Positions 1 through 8,786 of a stretch of 64,000 nt of DNA are shown piece after piece (the first letter of the stretch is position 1; every line of letters begins with the position of its first letter). The notes under the pieces were generated by a model. It ran no database searches. It saw nothing but the letters and a program-made list of their open reading frames with translations, and had not been told where the DNA came from. A program made the translations under genes and the position numbers. This DNA is from Mesorhizobium sp. ES1-4 (GTDB lineage Bacteria; Pseudomonadota; Alphaproteobacteria; Rhizobiales; Rhizobiaceae). Where the stretch lies: contig NZ_JAIUGV010000012.1 in assembly GCF_020164745.1 (NCBI RefSeq), positions 104,822 to 168,821 of the forward strand. Direction: 5' to 3'.

Positions 1-1
1 C

Positions 2-49
2 GAGGTGCTGAGCGGTCTCGCCGACGGCGACAGGATCGTCCTGCCATGA
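2..49 (+). CDS. C-terminal end of an RND membrane-fusion (adaptor) protein, partial
   Basis: The frame enters from the left edge and reads EVLSGLADGDRIVLP before TGA. This ending is typical of HlyD/AcrA-type periplasmic adaptor subunits. Its stop overlaps the start of the RND permease in an ATGA junction, as expected for adaptor and pump genes that are translationally coupled. Only 15 codons are visible, so the call rests on that ending and on the neighbour. Confidence 0.7.
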   Translation, partial: EVLSGLADGDRIVLP

Positions 50-3000
50 AACTGGGCATCGCCGGCGGACTGACCCGCGCCTTCATCGCGTCGCCGCTGA
101 CGCCGCTTTTCCTGCTGGCGGCGCTGGCGCTCGGTCTCGTGGCCCTCGTCACGCTGCCGCGCGAGGAGGAGCCGCAGATTTCGGTGCCGATGGTCGATTT
201 GCATGTCTCGGCCAACGGGCTGAGGGCGGAGGACGCCGTCAAGCTGGTGACCGAGCCCCTGGAGACGATGGTCAAGAGCATCGACGGGGTCGAACACGTC
301 TATTCGCAGACGAGCGACGACGGTGCCCTGGTGACAGCCCGCTTCAAGGTCGGCACCAGCTCCGACGCGGCCGTCCTGCGGGTGCATGCCAAGGTGCGTG
401 CCAACATGGACAAGATACCGGTCGGGATCCCCGAGCCGCTGATCGTCGGGCGCGGCATAGACGACGTCGCCATCGTGGTCGTGACACTGACGCCCACGCC
501 CAAGGCGGTCAGCCGCTATTCCTCCGCTGACCTGACACGCCTCGCCAAGGAGTTGCAGGTGGAGGTCGCCAAGCTGCCGGATATCGGGCTGACCTACATC
601 GTCGGCGAGCAGCCAGAGGAGATCCAGGTCGAGCCGAATCCTGAAAACCTCTCCCTCTACGGCATCACGCTGCAGCAACTCACCGCCAAGATCGCCGGCG
701 CCAACCGCTCGTTCCAGATCGGCACGGTGCGCGACGACGGCGAGCAGCGCGTGCTGGTGGCCGGCCAGACGCTGCAGGCGCTGTCCGATATCGGCAATCT
801 CCTGCTGACAGCCCGCGACGGCCGACCGGTCTATGTGCGCGACGTCGCCCGCATCGTGCTTGCGACCTCACCGGCCGAGAACCGGGTGATGAACATCGCC
901 AAGTCGGACAAGGGCCTGGACAGGGCCGCTGCGGTCTCGCTGGCGATCGCCAAGCGGCCGGGCACCAATGCCGTCGTCATCGCCGAGGCCGTCGTCCAGA
1001 GGCTGGAGCAGGTGCGCGGCGAAATCTTCCCCAAGGACGTCCAGATGCTCGTCACGCGCGACTATGGCGAGACGGCGAACGAGAAGGCCAACGAGTTGCT
1101 CTTCCATCTCGGTCTGGCGACGATCTCCATCGTCGCGCTCGTGGCCATCGCCATCGGCTGGCGCGAGGCGCTGGTGGTGGCCGTGGTCATCCCGACGACG
1201 ATACTGCTCACGCTTTTCGCCTCGCGCATCATGGGCTACACGCTGAACCGGGTCAGCCTGTTCGCGCTGATCTTCTCGATCGGCATCCTCGTCGACGACG
1301 CCATCGTGGTCATAGAGAACATCGCCCGCCACTGGGCGATGGACGATGGCCGCTCGCGCAGTCAGGCGGCGATCGACGCGGTCGCCGAGGTCGGCAACCC
1401 GACCATCGTGGCAACGCTGACCGTGGTGGCGGCACTGCTGCCGATGCTGTTCGTGTCGGGCATGATGGGCCCCTATATGAGCCCTATCCCCGCCAACGCT
1501 TCGGCGGCGATGCTGTTCTCCTTCTTCGTCGCCGTGATGCTGACGCCATGGCTGATGATGAGGTTCGGCAAGAAAAGCCATGCCGCCGCGCGCGCGCATG
1601 GAGCCGCCGGCCATGGCGGCGCGCTCGGGCGCGCCTACGTCGCCGTTGCCCGGCCGATTCTGAAGACGCGCGCGCGTTCCTGGACTTTTCTCCTGCTGGT
1701 CGGCGTGGCGACGATCGCCTCGATGGCGCTGATCTACACCAAGCACGTCACGGTCAAGCTTCTGCCATTCGACAACAAGAACGAGTTGCAAGTGGTGGCG
1801 GATTTGCCAAAGGGTGCGTCGGTCGAGGACACCAACCGGCTGCTTCAGGCCGTTGTCGACCGCCTCGCCGGCATGCCCGAGGTGGTCTCCTTCCAGACCT
1901 ATGCGGGCACGGCGGCGCCGTTCAATTTCAACGGCCTGGTGCGCCACTACTATCTGCGTTCCGATCCGCAGCAGGGCGACGTGGCGGTCAATCTGCTGGG
2001 CAAGAGCGAACGCGGCCGCGAAAGCCATGCCATTGCGCTCGACATGCGTGAGCGGCTGAAGGGCATCGCCATGCCGGCCGGGACAGTTCTCAAGGTGGTC
2101 GAGCCGCCGCCTGGCCCGCCGGTGCTGGGAACGCTGCTGGCCGAAATCTACGGCCCGGACGCCGAAACCCGTCGCGCCGTGGCGCAGAAGGTGCGCGAGA
2201 CCTTCACCAACATCCCCTTCATCGTCGATGTCGACGACAGCTTCCACAACCAGCCGCAACGCGTGCGGCTGTCGATCGACCAGGACAGTCTCGAATACTA
2301 CAAGGTCGAGCAGTCCGACGTATACGACACTCTAAGCTCTCTCTATGGCGGCAGCACGGTCGGCTATTCGCATCGCGGCGGCGGCCGCCAGCCGATCCCG
2401 ATCCGCGTGGCGCTGTCGAAGAGCGGCAGCGTCGTCGACCAGCGCGCGCTGGCCACACCTGTCGCCGCCAACGCGCTGCCCGGCGCCCGCGATGTGGTCG
2501 AGCTCGGCGACGTGGTGCGCGTCAGCCGCGAGCCGGCCTCCTACCCAATCTTCCGCCACAACGGGCGGCCGGCCGAAATGGTCATGGGCGAGCTGGCTGG
2601 CGAGTTCGAGGCGCCGATTTACGGCATGCTCGCCGTCGACGACGCCATCGCAAAGGCCGATTGGGGCAATTTGCCAAAGCCGGCAATCGCCCTGCACGGC
2701 CAGCCCGACGATGAATCCAGGCCGACACTTCTGTGGGACGGCGAATGGGAGGTGACCTGGGTGACGTTCCGGGACATGGGGGCTGCCTTCATGGTCGCGA
2801 TCCTCGGCATCTATATCCTCGTCGTCGCGCAGTTCGGCTCGTTTCGCCTGCCATTGGTCATCCTGACGCCGATCCCGTTGACCCTGATCGGCATCATGGT
2901 CGGCCACTGGGCCTTCGGCGCGCCGTTCTCGGCCACGTCGATGATCGGCTTCATCGCGCTGGCCGGCATCATCGTGCGCAACTCGATCCTGCTGGTGGAT

Positions 3001-3255
3001 TTCATCCGCCATTCCAGCGGAACCGGCCGGCCACTGGTTGATATCCTGCTGGAGGCCGGCGCCATTCGCTTCAAGCCGATCCTGCTCACCGCGATCGCGG
3101 CGATGATCGGCGCCGCGGTGATCCTGACCGATCCTATCTTCCAGGGGCTGGCGATTTCGCTGCTGTTCGGCCTTGCCTCGTCCACGCTGCTGACAGTCCT
3201 CGTCATTCCCGCCATCTACGTGGCGTTGCGGAGCCAGAAGCAACCCGCGGGCTGA
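46..3255 (+). CDS. RND family efflux transporter permease subunit
   Basis: This 1069-residue protein is an inner-membrane proton-driven efflux pump of the AcrB/MexB superfamily. It has the usual plan: an N-terminal membrane helix (about residues 12-38), a large periplasmic loop, a central block of helices, a second periplasmic loop and a C-terminal helix block. The TM4 motif GILVDDAIVVIENIARH carries the paired Asp used for proton relay in drug-type (HAE) pumps, unlike heavy-metal (HME) pumps. The REEEPQISVP segment after helix 1 is characteristic of the family. The length is normal. The substrate cannot be told from the sequence. It starts inside the adaptor gene's stop codon (ATGA). No oxygen-related operator is seen at its 5' end, so it may not belong to the island that follows. 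Confidence 0.93.
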   Translation: MKLGIAGGLTRAFIASPLTPLFLLAALALGLVALVTLPREEEPQISVPMVDLHVSANGLRAEDAVKLVTEPLETMVKSIDGVEHVYSQTSDDGALVTARFKVGTSSDAAVLRVHAKVRANMDKIPVGIPEPLIVGRGIDDVAIVVVTLTPTPKAVSRYSSADLTRLAKELQVEVAKLPDIGLTYIVGEQPEEIQVEPNPENLSLYGITLQQLTAKIAGANRSFQIGTVRDDGEQRVLVAGQTLQALSDIGNLLLTARDGRPVYVRDVARIVLATSPAENRVMNIAKSDKGLDRAAAVSLAIAKRPGTNAVVIAEAVVQRLEQVRGEIFPKDVQMLVTRDYGETANEKANELLFHLGLATISIVALVAIAIGWREALVVAVVIPTTILLTLFASRIMGYTLNRVSLFALIFSIGILVDDAIVVIENIARHWAMDDGRSRSQAAIDAVAEVGNPTIVATLTVVAALLPMLFVSGMMGPYMSPIPANASAAMLFSFFVAVMLTPWLMMRFGKKSHAAARAHGAAGHGGALGRAYVAVARPILKTRARSWTFLLLVGVATIASMALIYTKHVTVKLLPFDNKNELQVVADLPKGASVEDTNRLLQAVVDRLAGMPEVVSFQTYAGTAAPFNFNGLVRHYYLRSDPQQGDVAVNLLGKSERGRESHAIALDMRERLKGIAMPAGTVLKVVEPPPGPPVLGTLLAEIYGPDAETRRAVAQKVRETFTNIPFIVDVDDSFHNQPQRVRLSIDQDSLEYYKVEQSDVYDTLSSLYGGSTVGYSHRGGGRQPIPIRVALSKSGSVVDQRALATPVAANALPGARDVVELGDVVRVSREPASYPIFRHNGRPAEMVMGELAGEFEAPIYGMLAVDDAIAKADWGNLPKPAIALHGQPDDESRPTLLWDGEWEVTWVTFRDMGAAFMVAILGIYILVVAQFGSFRLPLVILTPIPLTLIGIMVGHWAFGAPFSATSMIGFIALAGIIVRNSILLVDFIRHSSGTGRPLVDILLEAGAIRFKPILLTAIAAMIGAAVILTDPIFQGLAISLLFGLASSTLLTVLVIPAIYVALRSQKQPAG

Positions 3256-3663
3256 CCGCACGACGGTCGGAAATGCTCGGCTTGGCGATCCGCATGAGGT
3301 TTGGAGGCGCCGATAAAGCCCGTGGGCAACGCAAGGAAATCGATGCGGCTTCTCGTTATCCTCGGGGAGCCGAAGATCCTCTTCGACGAAACGCTTTGTC
3401 ATTCCGTTCGGGCGCCATTTGCGCTGCATCAAAGCCACTTGCGGCCCGCGGCGTTAAAAATTGGAACCAGCAAACCGAGCTGGCGGTTTGAACACGGGAA
3501 GGGCCGCCTGGCGGCCAAGACCGCCGTGGTCACATAGCCGTCGGCGCGATGTGCGATGGTCGCAAGACCAACGGAAGCGGGAGCCAAATCGAACCTTGCC
3601 GGTTTCGATCCGATAGCTTGGGCCCTCAGGTCCGCCAATCTCGCGAAAGCAGAGGAATGGGAA
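3256..3663. other. Intergenic stretch before the phosphoketolase gene
   Basis: These 408 bases hold no convincing gene. Short open frames here lack ribosome sites and recognisable composition. The only signal I see is the hybrid FNR/NnrR-like 14-mer at 3419-3432. The phosphoketolase frame can be opened back to 3556, but that extension does not resemble the family N-terminus. Confidence 0.5.
3419..3432 (+). promoter_or_regulatory. Hybrid FNR/NnrR-type box upstream of xfp
   Basis: TTGCGCTGCATCAA joins an NnrR-style half (TTGCG) to an FNR/FixK-style half (ATCAA). Its centre is about 238 nt upstream of the chosen xfp start, so it implies a long leader or a more distant role. Weaker than the other boxes because of this distance. 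Confidence 0.4.
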
Positions 3664-6057
3664 ATGGACGAACTTTCGAGACCGTCGACCGATAGCAAGC
3701 GTTTGTCCGAACAAGAGCTGCGCGACATCGATGCCTATTGGCGCGCCGCGAACTATCTGACGATCGGGCAGATCTATCTGCTCGACAATCCGCTGTTGCG
3801 CGAGCCTCTGAGGCTCGATCACGTCAAGCCGCGGCTGCTTGGCCATTGGGGAACCTCGCCTGGCCTGAGCTTCATCTATGCGCATCTGAACCGCGCGATC
3901 AGGCGGCGTGACATCGACGTCATCTATGTCTGCGGTCCCGGCCACGGCGGGCCTGCAATGGTGGCCAACACCTATCTCGAGGGCACCTACGGCGAGCTCA
4001 ATCCAGATATCTCGCAGGACGAAAACGGCATGAAGAAGCTGTTTCGCCAGTTTTCTTTTCCAGGCGGCATCCCCAGCCACGCGGCGCCGGATGTCCCCGG
4101 CTCGATCCACGAGGGAGGCGAATTGGGTTATTCCCTGTCCCATGCCTATGGCGCGGCATTCGACAACCCGGATCTGATCGTCGCCTGCGTGGTCGGCGAC
4201 GGCGAGGCGGAAACCGGACCGCTTGCCACCGCCTGGCACTCCAACAAGTTCCTCAATCCGGCGCACGATGGCGCGGTGCTGCCGATCTTGCATCTCAATG
4301 GCTACAAGATCGCCAATCCGACCATTCTCGCGCGCATTCCCGAGGAGGAGTTGCGCACGTTGTTTGTCGGTTATGGTTATGAGCCGCTGTTCGTCGAGGG
4401 CCACGAGCCTGCCTTGATGCACGAAAGGATGGCCGTGGTGCTCGACGATGCCCTGGACCGCATCAAGGCGATCCAGCAGGAAGCCCGCGGCAGCGGCGCG
4501 ACGGCGCGGCAGCGGCCACGCTGGCCGATGATCGTGCTGCGCAGCCCAAAGGGCTGGACCGGTCCCAAGGAGGTCGATGGGCTTAAGACCGAGGGCTTCT
4601 GGCGGTCGCATCAGGTTCCGCTTTCCGGTCTTGCCGAAAATCCGGCGCACCTGAAGATGCTGGAGGAGTGGATGCGCAGCTATCGGCCCGAGGAGTTGTT
4701 CGACGCGGTGGGTGCGCCAGCGGCCGCGATCCGCGCCACCGCTCCGGAGGGCTTGCGGCGCATGAGCGCCAATCCGCATGCCAATGGCGGCCTGCTGCGC
4801 CGCTCGCTCGATCTGCCAGGCCGGCATCAGCACGCGATCGCGGTCGAGCGGCCGGGAGCGGTCAAGACCGAGTCGACACGTGTCATGGGTCAGTTCCTGC
4901 GTGACGTGATGGCACTCAACCAGGGCGCCAGGAATTTCCGCATCGTCGGCCCTGACGAGACGGCGTCAAACCGGCTTCAGGATGTGTTCGATGTCACCGA
5001 GCGCGTCTGGATGGAAGAGATCCTTCCCGAGGACGTCCATCTCGGCCGAGACGGCAGGGTGATCGAGATCCTGTCGGAGCATACCTGCCAGGGGTGGCTG
5101 GAGGGCTATCTTCTGACCGGTCGGCATGGCTTTTTCTCCTGCTACGAGGCCTTCACGCACATCATCGATTCCATGTTCAACCAGCATGCGAAATGGCTCG
5201 ATGCCAGCCGCAAGCTGCCCTGGCGCCGGCCGGTATCGTCGCTGAATTACCTGTTGTCGAGCCATGTCTGGCACCAGGAGCACAATGGCTTCAGCCATCA
5301 GGATCCGGGCTTCATCGACGTGGCCCTGAACAAGAAGGCCGATGTCGTGCGTGTCTACCTGCCGCCGGATGCCAACAGCCTTCTGTGCGTGACCGACCAT
5401 GTGCTGCGGACGTGGAACCGTATCAACGTCATCGTCGCCGGCAAGGCGCCATGCTGGCAGTGGCTGGCGATGGAAGATGCGATCGTTCATTGCGATGCCG
5501 GCATCGGCATCTGGGACTGGGCGTCGACCGACCATGGCGCCGAGCCGGACCTGGTGATGGCCTGCGCCGGTGACGTGCCCACGCTTGAGACGCTCGCCGC
5601 CGTCCAGATCCTCAAACAATACATTCCAGACCTGAAGATCAGGGTGGTCAACATTGTCGACCTGATGACGCTGCAGCCCAAGGAACATCATCCACACGGC
5701 CTGTCGGACCGCGACTTCGACGCGCTGTTCAGCAGGGACAAGCCGGTGATCTTCGCCTACCACGGCTATCCGTGGACCATCCATCGCCTGACCTACCGGC
5801 GAACCAACCACCAGAACATTCATGTGCGCGGCTACAATGAAGAAGGCACGACCACCACGCCCTTCGACATGACCGTCCTGAATGGCCTTGACCGGTATCA
5901 TCTCGTGCTGAGCGTGCTGGACCGTATCCCCGAACCAACGGGCGCCCATGTCGGGCTGAAACACGCGATGGAAGGCAAGCTGATCGAGCATCACGCCTAT
6001 ATCCGTGCCCATGGGCAGGACATGCCGGAAGTTCTCGGCTGGAAGTGGGAGCAATAG
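3664..6057 (+). CDS. xfp: Xylulose-5-phosphate/fructose-6-phosphate phosphoketolase
   Basis: This is a thiamine-diphosphate enzyme that cleaves xylulose 5-phosphate or fructose 6-phosphate with phosphate to give acetyl phosphate plus glyceraldehyde 3-phosphate or erythrose 4-phosphate. Family signatures are present: RAANYLTIGQIYLLDNPLL near the N-terminus, GPGHGGPAMVANTYLEGTY, the FPGGIPSHAAPDVPGS block, and the ThDP/Mg motif GDGEAETGP. I chose ATG 3664 because AGAGGA lies 7-8 nt upstream and because homologues begin shortly before the RAANYL block. The resulting 797 aa is the usual family size. A longer start at 3556 is possible but less likely. The acetate kinase gene follows by 65 nt, so acetyl phosphate can be turned into acetate plus ATP. 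Confidence 0.95.
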   Translation: MDELSRPSTDSKRLSEQELRDIDAYWRAANYLTIGQIYLLDNPLLREPLRLDHVKPRLLGHWGTSPGLSFIYAHLNRAIRRRDIDVIYVCGPGHGGPAMVANTYLEGTYGELNPDISQDENGMKKLFRQFSFPGGIPSHAAPDVPGSIHEGGELGYSLSHAYGAAFDNPDLIVACVVGDGEAETGPLATAWHSNKFLNPAHDGAVLPILHLNGYKIANPTILARIPEEELRTLFVGYGYEPLFVEGHEPALMHERMAVVLDDALDRIKAIQQEARGSGATARQRPRWPMIVLRSPKGWTGPKEVDGLKTEGFWRSHQVPLSGLAENPAHLKMLEEWMRSYRPEELFDAVGAPAAAIRATAPEGLRRMSANPHANGGLLRRSLDLPGRHQHAIAVERPGAVKTESTRVMGQFLRDVMALNQGARNFRIVGPDETASNRLQDVFDVTERVWMEEILPEDVHLGRDGRVIEILSEHTCQGWLEGYLLTGRHGFFSCYEAFTHIIDSMFNQHAKWLDASRKLPWRRPVSSLNYLLSSHVWHQEHNGFSHQDPGFIDVALNKKADVVRVYLPPDANSLLCVTDHVLRTWNRINVIVAGKAPCWQWLAMEDAIVHCDAGIGIWDWASTDHGAEPDLVMACAGDVPTLETLAAVQILKQYIPDLKIRVVNIVDLMTLQPKEHHPHGLSDRDFDALFSRDKPVIFAYHGYPWTIHRLTYRRTNHQNIHVRGYNEEGTTTTPFDMTVLNGLDRYHLVLSVLDRIPEPTGAHVGLKHAMEGKLIEHHAYIRAHGQDMPEVLGWKWEQ

Positions 6058-6122
6058 CCGATGGCACCCCAGTTGGCCCGCATCTACGCCGGTCGGCGGT
6101 TGGCATGGGCGTTCGATCGACC

Positions 6123-7289
6123 ATGAATGATGCAATCCTGGTCCTCAACGGCGGCTCATCGAGCCTGAAGTTCGCCGTCTTCGAGGCGCGCGAGGATCTT
6201 TCCCTGCTGTTGCGCGGCAGCGTCTCCTCTATCCGGCGAAACCCGCGCCTGCGCACCGAGGCCACCGCTGCCTCCCCTGAAGTCGACAGGAGCCTCGGCG
6301 GTGGGCCGATCGATATCGCCGGAGCCTTCTGCGCCGTGGCCTCGGTACTGGCTGAACGCGATCTTCTGGGGCATATCGGCAAGATCGGGCACCGGATCGT
6401 TCATGGTGGCCGGGACTTCGTCGAAGCGGTACGACTCGATGCCCGCACGCTGGCCGCCTTGCACAAGCTGGAGCCGCTGGCGCCCATCCATCAGGCCATC
6501 AATCTCGAGATCGTCGCGCTGGCGGCCGGGATGCTGCCGCAAGCCATCCAGGTCGGCTGCTTCGATACGGCGTTTCACACTGCCCGGCCACCGCTTGCAA
6601 AAATTTACGGGCTGCCGCGTGAACTGTCCGAGCAGGGGATCGTTTCCTACGGCTTTCACGGACTTTCATACAGCCACATCGCCGAAAAGCTTCGCACGCG
6701 CTACGGCGCCGGCGCCGGCGGTCGCGCCATCGTTGCCCATCTCGGCAGCGGAGCAAGCCTTTGCGCCATGCTGGCAGGGACAAGCGTGGCCACAACCATG
6801 GGGTTCTCAACGCTCGACGGCCTTGTCATGAGCACCCGCTGCGGTGCACTGGATCCGGGCGTGATCCTGCACTTGCTGCAGGAGCGGAAGCTATCGAGCC
6901 AGGACCTGACCACCCTTCTCTACGAACGCTCGGGGCTGCTGGGCGTGTCCGGCATTTCGGGGGACATGCAAGCGCTGCTCGATGCGAAAGACCCTGCGGC
7001 CATTCAAGCCGTCGATCTTTTCATCTATCGTGTCGGCCGCGAGATCGGGTCACTTGCCGCCGCGCTCGGAGGGCTCGATACGCTGGTGTTCACCGCCGGG
7101 ATTGGCGAACACGCGCCAGTGATCCGGCACAAGATCTGCAAAGCCGCCGAATGGCTCGGCCTGGCGCTTGATGAAGACTTGAGCCAAAGCGGCAAGGAAC
7201 TGGTCAGCGCGCCAACGTCACGGGTCGATATTCTCGTCATTCCCGCCGACGAGGAACAGGCCGTGGCACGGGCACTGCTCGAATTCTAG
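6123..7289 (+). CDS. ackA: Acetate kinase
   Basis: The enzyme transfers phosphate between acetyl phosphate and ADP, making ATP when run toward acetate. The 388-residue protein carries the ASKHA-fold signatures: LVLNGGSSSLKF at the N-terminus, HRIVHGGRDF, FDTAFH, GFHGLSYSH, AHLGSGASLCA, STRCGALDPG and FTAGIGEHA near the C-terminus. ATG 6123 puts the family-typical ILVLN strand at residue 4; ATG 6105 is an alternative six codons longer. No strong Shine-Dalgarno is seen at either, which fits translation downstream of xfp. No phosphotransacetylase gene is seen in the window, so the pair looks dedicated to phosphoketolase-derived acetyl phosphate. Confidence 0.94.
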   Translation: MNDAILVLNGGSSSLKFAVFEAREDLSLLLRGSVSSIRRNPRLRTEATAASPEVDRSLGGGPIDIAGAFCAVASVLAERDLLGHIGKIGHRIVHGGRDFVEAVRLDARTLAALHKLEPLAPIHQAINLEIVALAAGMLPQAIQVGCFDTAFHTARPPLAKIYGLPRELSEQGIVSYGFHGLSYSHIAEKLRTRYGAGAGGRAIVAHLGSGASLCAMLAGTSVATTMGFSTLDGLVMSTRCGALDPGVILHLLQERKLSSQDLTTLLYERSGLLGVSGISGDMQALLDAKDPAAIQAVDLFIYRVGREIGSLAAALGGLDTLVFTAGIGEHAPVIRHKICKAAEWLGLALDEDLSQSGKELVSAPTSRVDILVIPADEEQAVARALLEF

Positions 7290-7323
7290 GCTGCCTGGCC
7301 ACGGCCGCAACGCGTGCCAATGT

Positions 7324-7839
7324 CTATTTCGGCAATCGAGCGCCCTGCTTGCGCCGCACCAGGACGAGCGTCGAATCATCCGGATCCGTGGTGACGGAGA
7401 AGCCCATCTCGCGCTCGAGTTCGATCGCTGCGCGGTTTTCCCGGTTTTCGATGGACTCGATCGATTCCAGACCGAGCTCATCGGCATGGCGCGCGATGTG
7501 GGCCAGCAATTCCCAGCTCACCCCCAAATGCTTGCGGTCGTCGCGAATGCACACCGCGACTTCACCACGACTGTCAGCGGGATCGCTGGCGAGCGTCGCT
7601 ACCGCGATCAACATGCCGTCCGGAGCGAACGCCAGGAAATTATGGGTGTGCGCATCGTCGGAGCGGGTCATTGCAATCAGCCGTTCGTGAGAAACCTCGC
7701 GCACGGCGCCGAGAAAGCGGAAGCGCAGATCTTCAGGCGTCACATGGGTGAAGAACTCGGCCAATGCCGGCTCATCTTCAGGGCGCGCGCCGCGCACTTC
7801 AAAGCAGAATCCGGTGTGAGTGGTAAGGGTCTTGCTCAT
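7324..7839 (-). CDS. GNAT-family N-acetyltransferase
   Basis: This 171-residue single-domain protein has the GNAT acetyl-CoA fold, with the central pattern GEVAVCIRDDRKHLGVSWELL for the acetyl-CoA loop. The substrate is unknown. Its VTPEDLRFRFLG segment closely matches ISPDDLRLRFLS in the C-terminal GNAT domain of the acyl-CoA synthetase fusion at 21003-23684, so the two are probably related protein acetyltransferase domains. An AAGGAT site lies about 10 nt before the start. It is 53 nt downstream of the fixK-like gene on the same strand and may be co-transcribed with it. It converges on ackA. A role in acetylating enzymes of acetyl-phosphate or acetyl-CoA metabolism is only inference. Confidence 0.85.
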   Translation of the reverse strand: MSKTLTTHTGFCFEVRGARPEDEPALAEFFTHVTPEDLRFRFLGAVREVSHERLIAMTRSDDAHTHNFLAFAPDGMLIAVATLASDPADSRGEVAVCIRDDRKHLGVSWELLAHIARHADELGLESIESIENRENRAAIELEREMGFSVTTDPDDSTLVLVRRKQGARLPK

Positions 7840-7892
7840 CGTCGTCCGATCCTTGAGTGGTCTTTTGGCGTTATCGTCTGGCGGCGAGGGCC

Positions 7893-8531
7893 CTATTCGC
7901 CCATGTCCTGCAGGACGTCCCGCTTGAGGATTTCGAGGCTGCGCAGGCCGAGCAGGCGGATGACGCCCTTGTCCTTCAGGCGGGTGAAGACCCGCGACAC
8001 CGTCTCGATGGTAAGGCCGAGATAATCGCCGATATCCATTCGCGACATCGGCAGATCGACCTGGCGCAAACCGCCCTGGCGTTCAGCCATGTCGACGAGG
8101 AACGCAGCCACGCGCTCCAGGGCATTCTGGCGGCCGAGGACCAGCAGGTGTTCCTGAGCCCTGATCATCCCCTTGAGCGCCAGCGGCAACAACTGCCGGG
8201 ACATGTCCGCGGCAGGGGCGATCCGCAAGACGCGGACACCGGTCGCGTTGATCGCCTCGGCGAAGAAATGATGCATCGCGTCAGCCTCGAAGCCGAATGT
8301 TTCGCCAGCCATATGAAAGGCGCTGATCTGGCGGCGGCCGTCAGCCAGCAGGCGATATACGCGCACGGCGCCGAATTCGACCTGGTAAAGCGGTCCGGCC
8401 TTTTCACCCTGGGCATAGATTTCCGTACCGGCCGGGAAGAAGCTGACCGGCTGTAAATGTGCGCCATCCAGAACCGGAGACGCGCCGTGCTGCGTTGGCA
8501 GTTCGATGTTGGCGATCTGTTGAGCTGACAT
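7893..8531 (-). CDS. fixK: Crp/Fnr-family transcriptional regulator, FixK-like
   Basis: This 212-residue protein has an N-terminal cyclic-nucleotide-type sensor barrel and a C-terminal helix-turn-helix, MDIGDYLGLTIETVSRVFTR, of the FNR/FixK subgroup. That recognition helix (E..SR) is expected to read TTGAT-type half sites. The N-terminal cysteine cluster that holds the FNR 4Fe-4S cluster is absent, so it should not sense oxygen directly and would depend on FixLJ for its expression, as FixK does in rhizobia. fixL and fixJ lie about 21 kb away in the window. Its upstream region has a FixJ-like inverted element and a proximal FixK box. It probably controls many of the boxes listed here, with overlap from FnrN. 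Confidence 0.9.
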   Translation of the reverse strand: MSAQQIANIELPTQHGASPVLDGAHLQPVSFFPAGTEIYAQGEKAGPLYQVEFGAVRVYRLLADGRRQISAFHMAGETFGFEADAMHHFFAEAINATGVRVLRIAPAADMSRQLLPLALKGMIRAQEHLLVLGRQNALERVAAFLVDMAERQGGLRQVDLPMSRMDIGDYLGLTIETVSRVFTRLKDKGVIRLLGLRSLEILKRDVLQDMGE

Positions 8532-8546
8532 GGCTGTGTTCCCGGT

Positions 8547-8560
8547 TGATCCGTGACAAC
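8547..8560 (-). promoter_or_regulatory. FixK-type box close to the fixK start
   Basis: TTGATCCGTGACAA fits TTG-N8-CAA but has a degenerate second half. Its centre is only about 22 nt upstream of the fixK start codon. A bound regulator would block rather than activate transcription, so negative autoregulation is the likely meaning. Confidence 0.5.
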
Positions 8561-8597
8561 AGCAATCGCGCGAATTCGAGCCCGCCGAAATTCGGTT

Positions 8598-8623
8598 ATG
8601 TCCCTAAGGACAACTACCTATGG
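8598..8623 (-). promoter_or_regulatory. Possible FixJ target upstream of fixK
   Basis: On the fixK strand the segment reads roughly GGTAGTTGTCCTTAGGGAC, with an inverted GTCC-N4-GGAC core. It lies about 70-90 nt upstream of the start codon. It resembles, from memory, FixJ-dependent promoters of rhizobial fixK genes (GTAGTT followed by a CC/TTAGG element). This is an inference without alignment. Confidence 0.35.
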
Positions 8624-8786
8624 CAGCTGACGGCACCAAAGCGGGATAGTAGCCCCGAGGCGCCCGGAATCGAGCAGATGTAGATTGGACGCATGACAAG
8701 CGATTTCGCGGCCTGGCCGCAAGCAGGGCGGGGGGGTCCGGGGCGGCACCATGGCCGCCGCTTAGCGCCGACGGCGCCGAGGACGA

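Noticed and set aside
868..2259. 463-codon minus-strand frame inside the RND gene
   Set aside because: It lies wholly within the well-supported RND permease; the His/Arg/Asp-rich product is typical of antisense frames in high-GC DNA.
3273..3537. Two overlapping short plus frames before xfp
   Set aside because: No ribosome site, no recognisable product, and they cover the possible operator.
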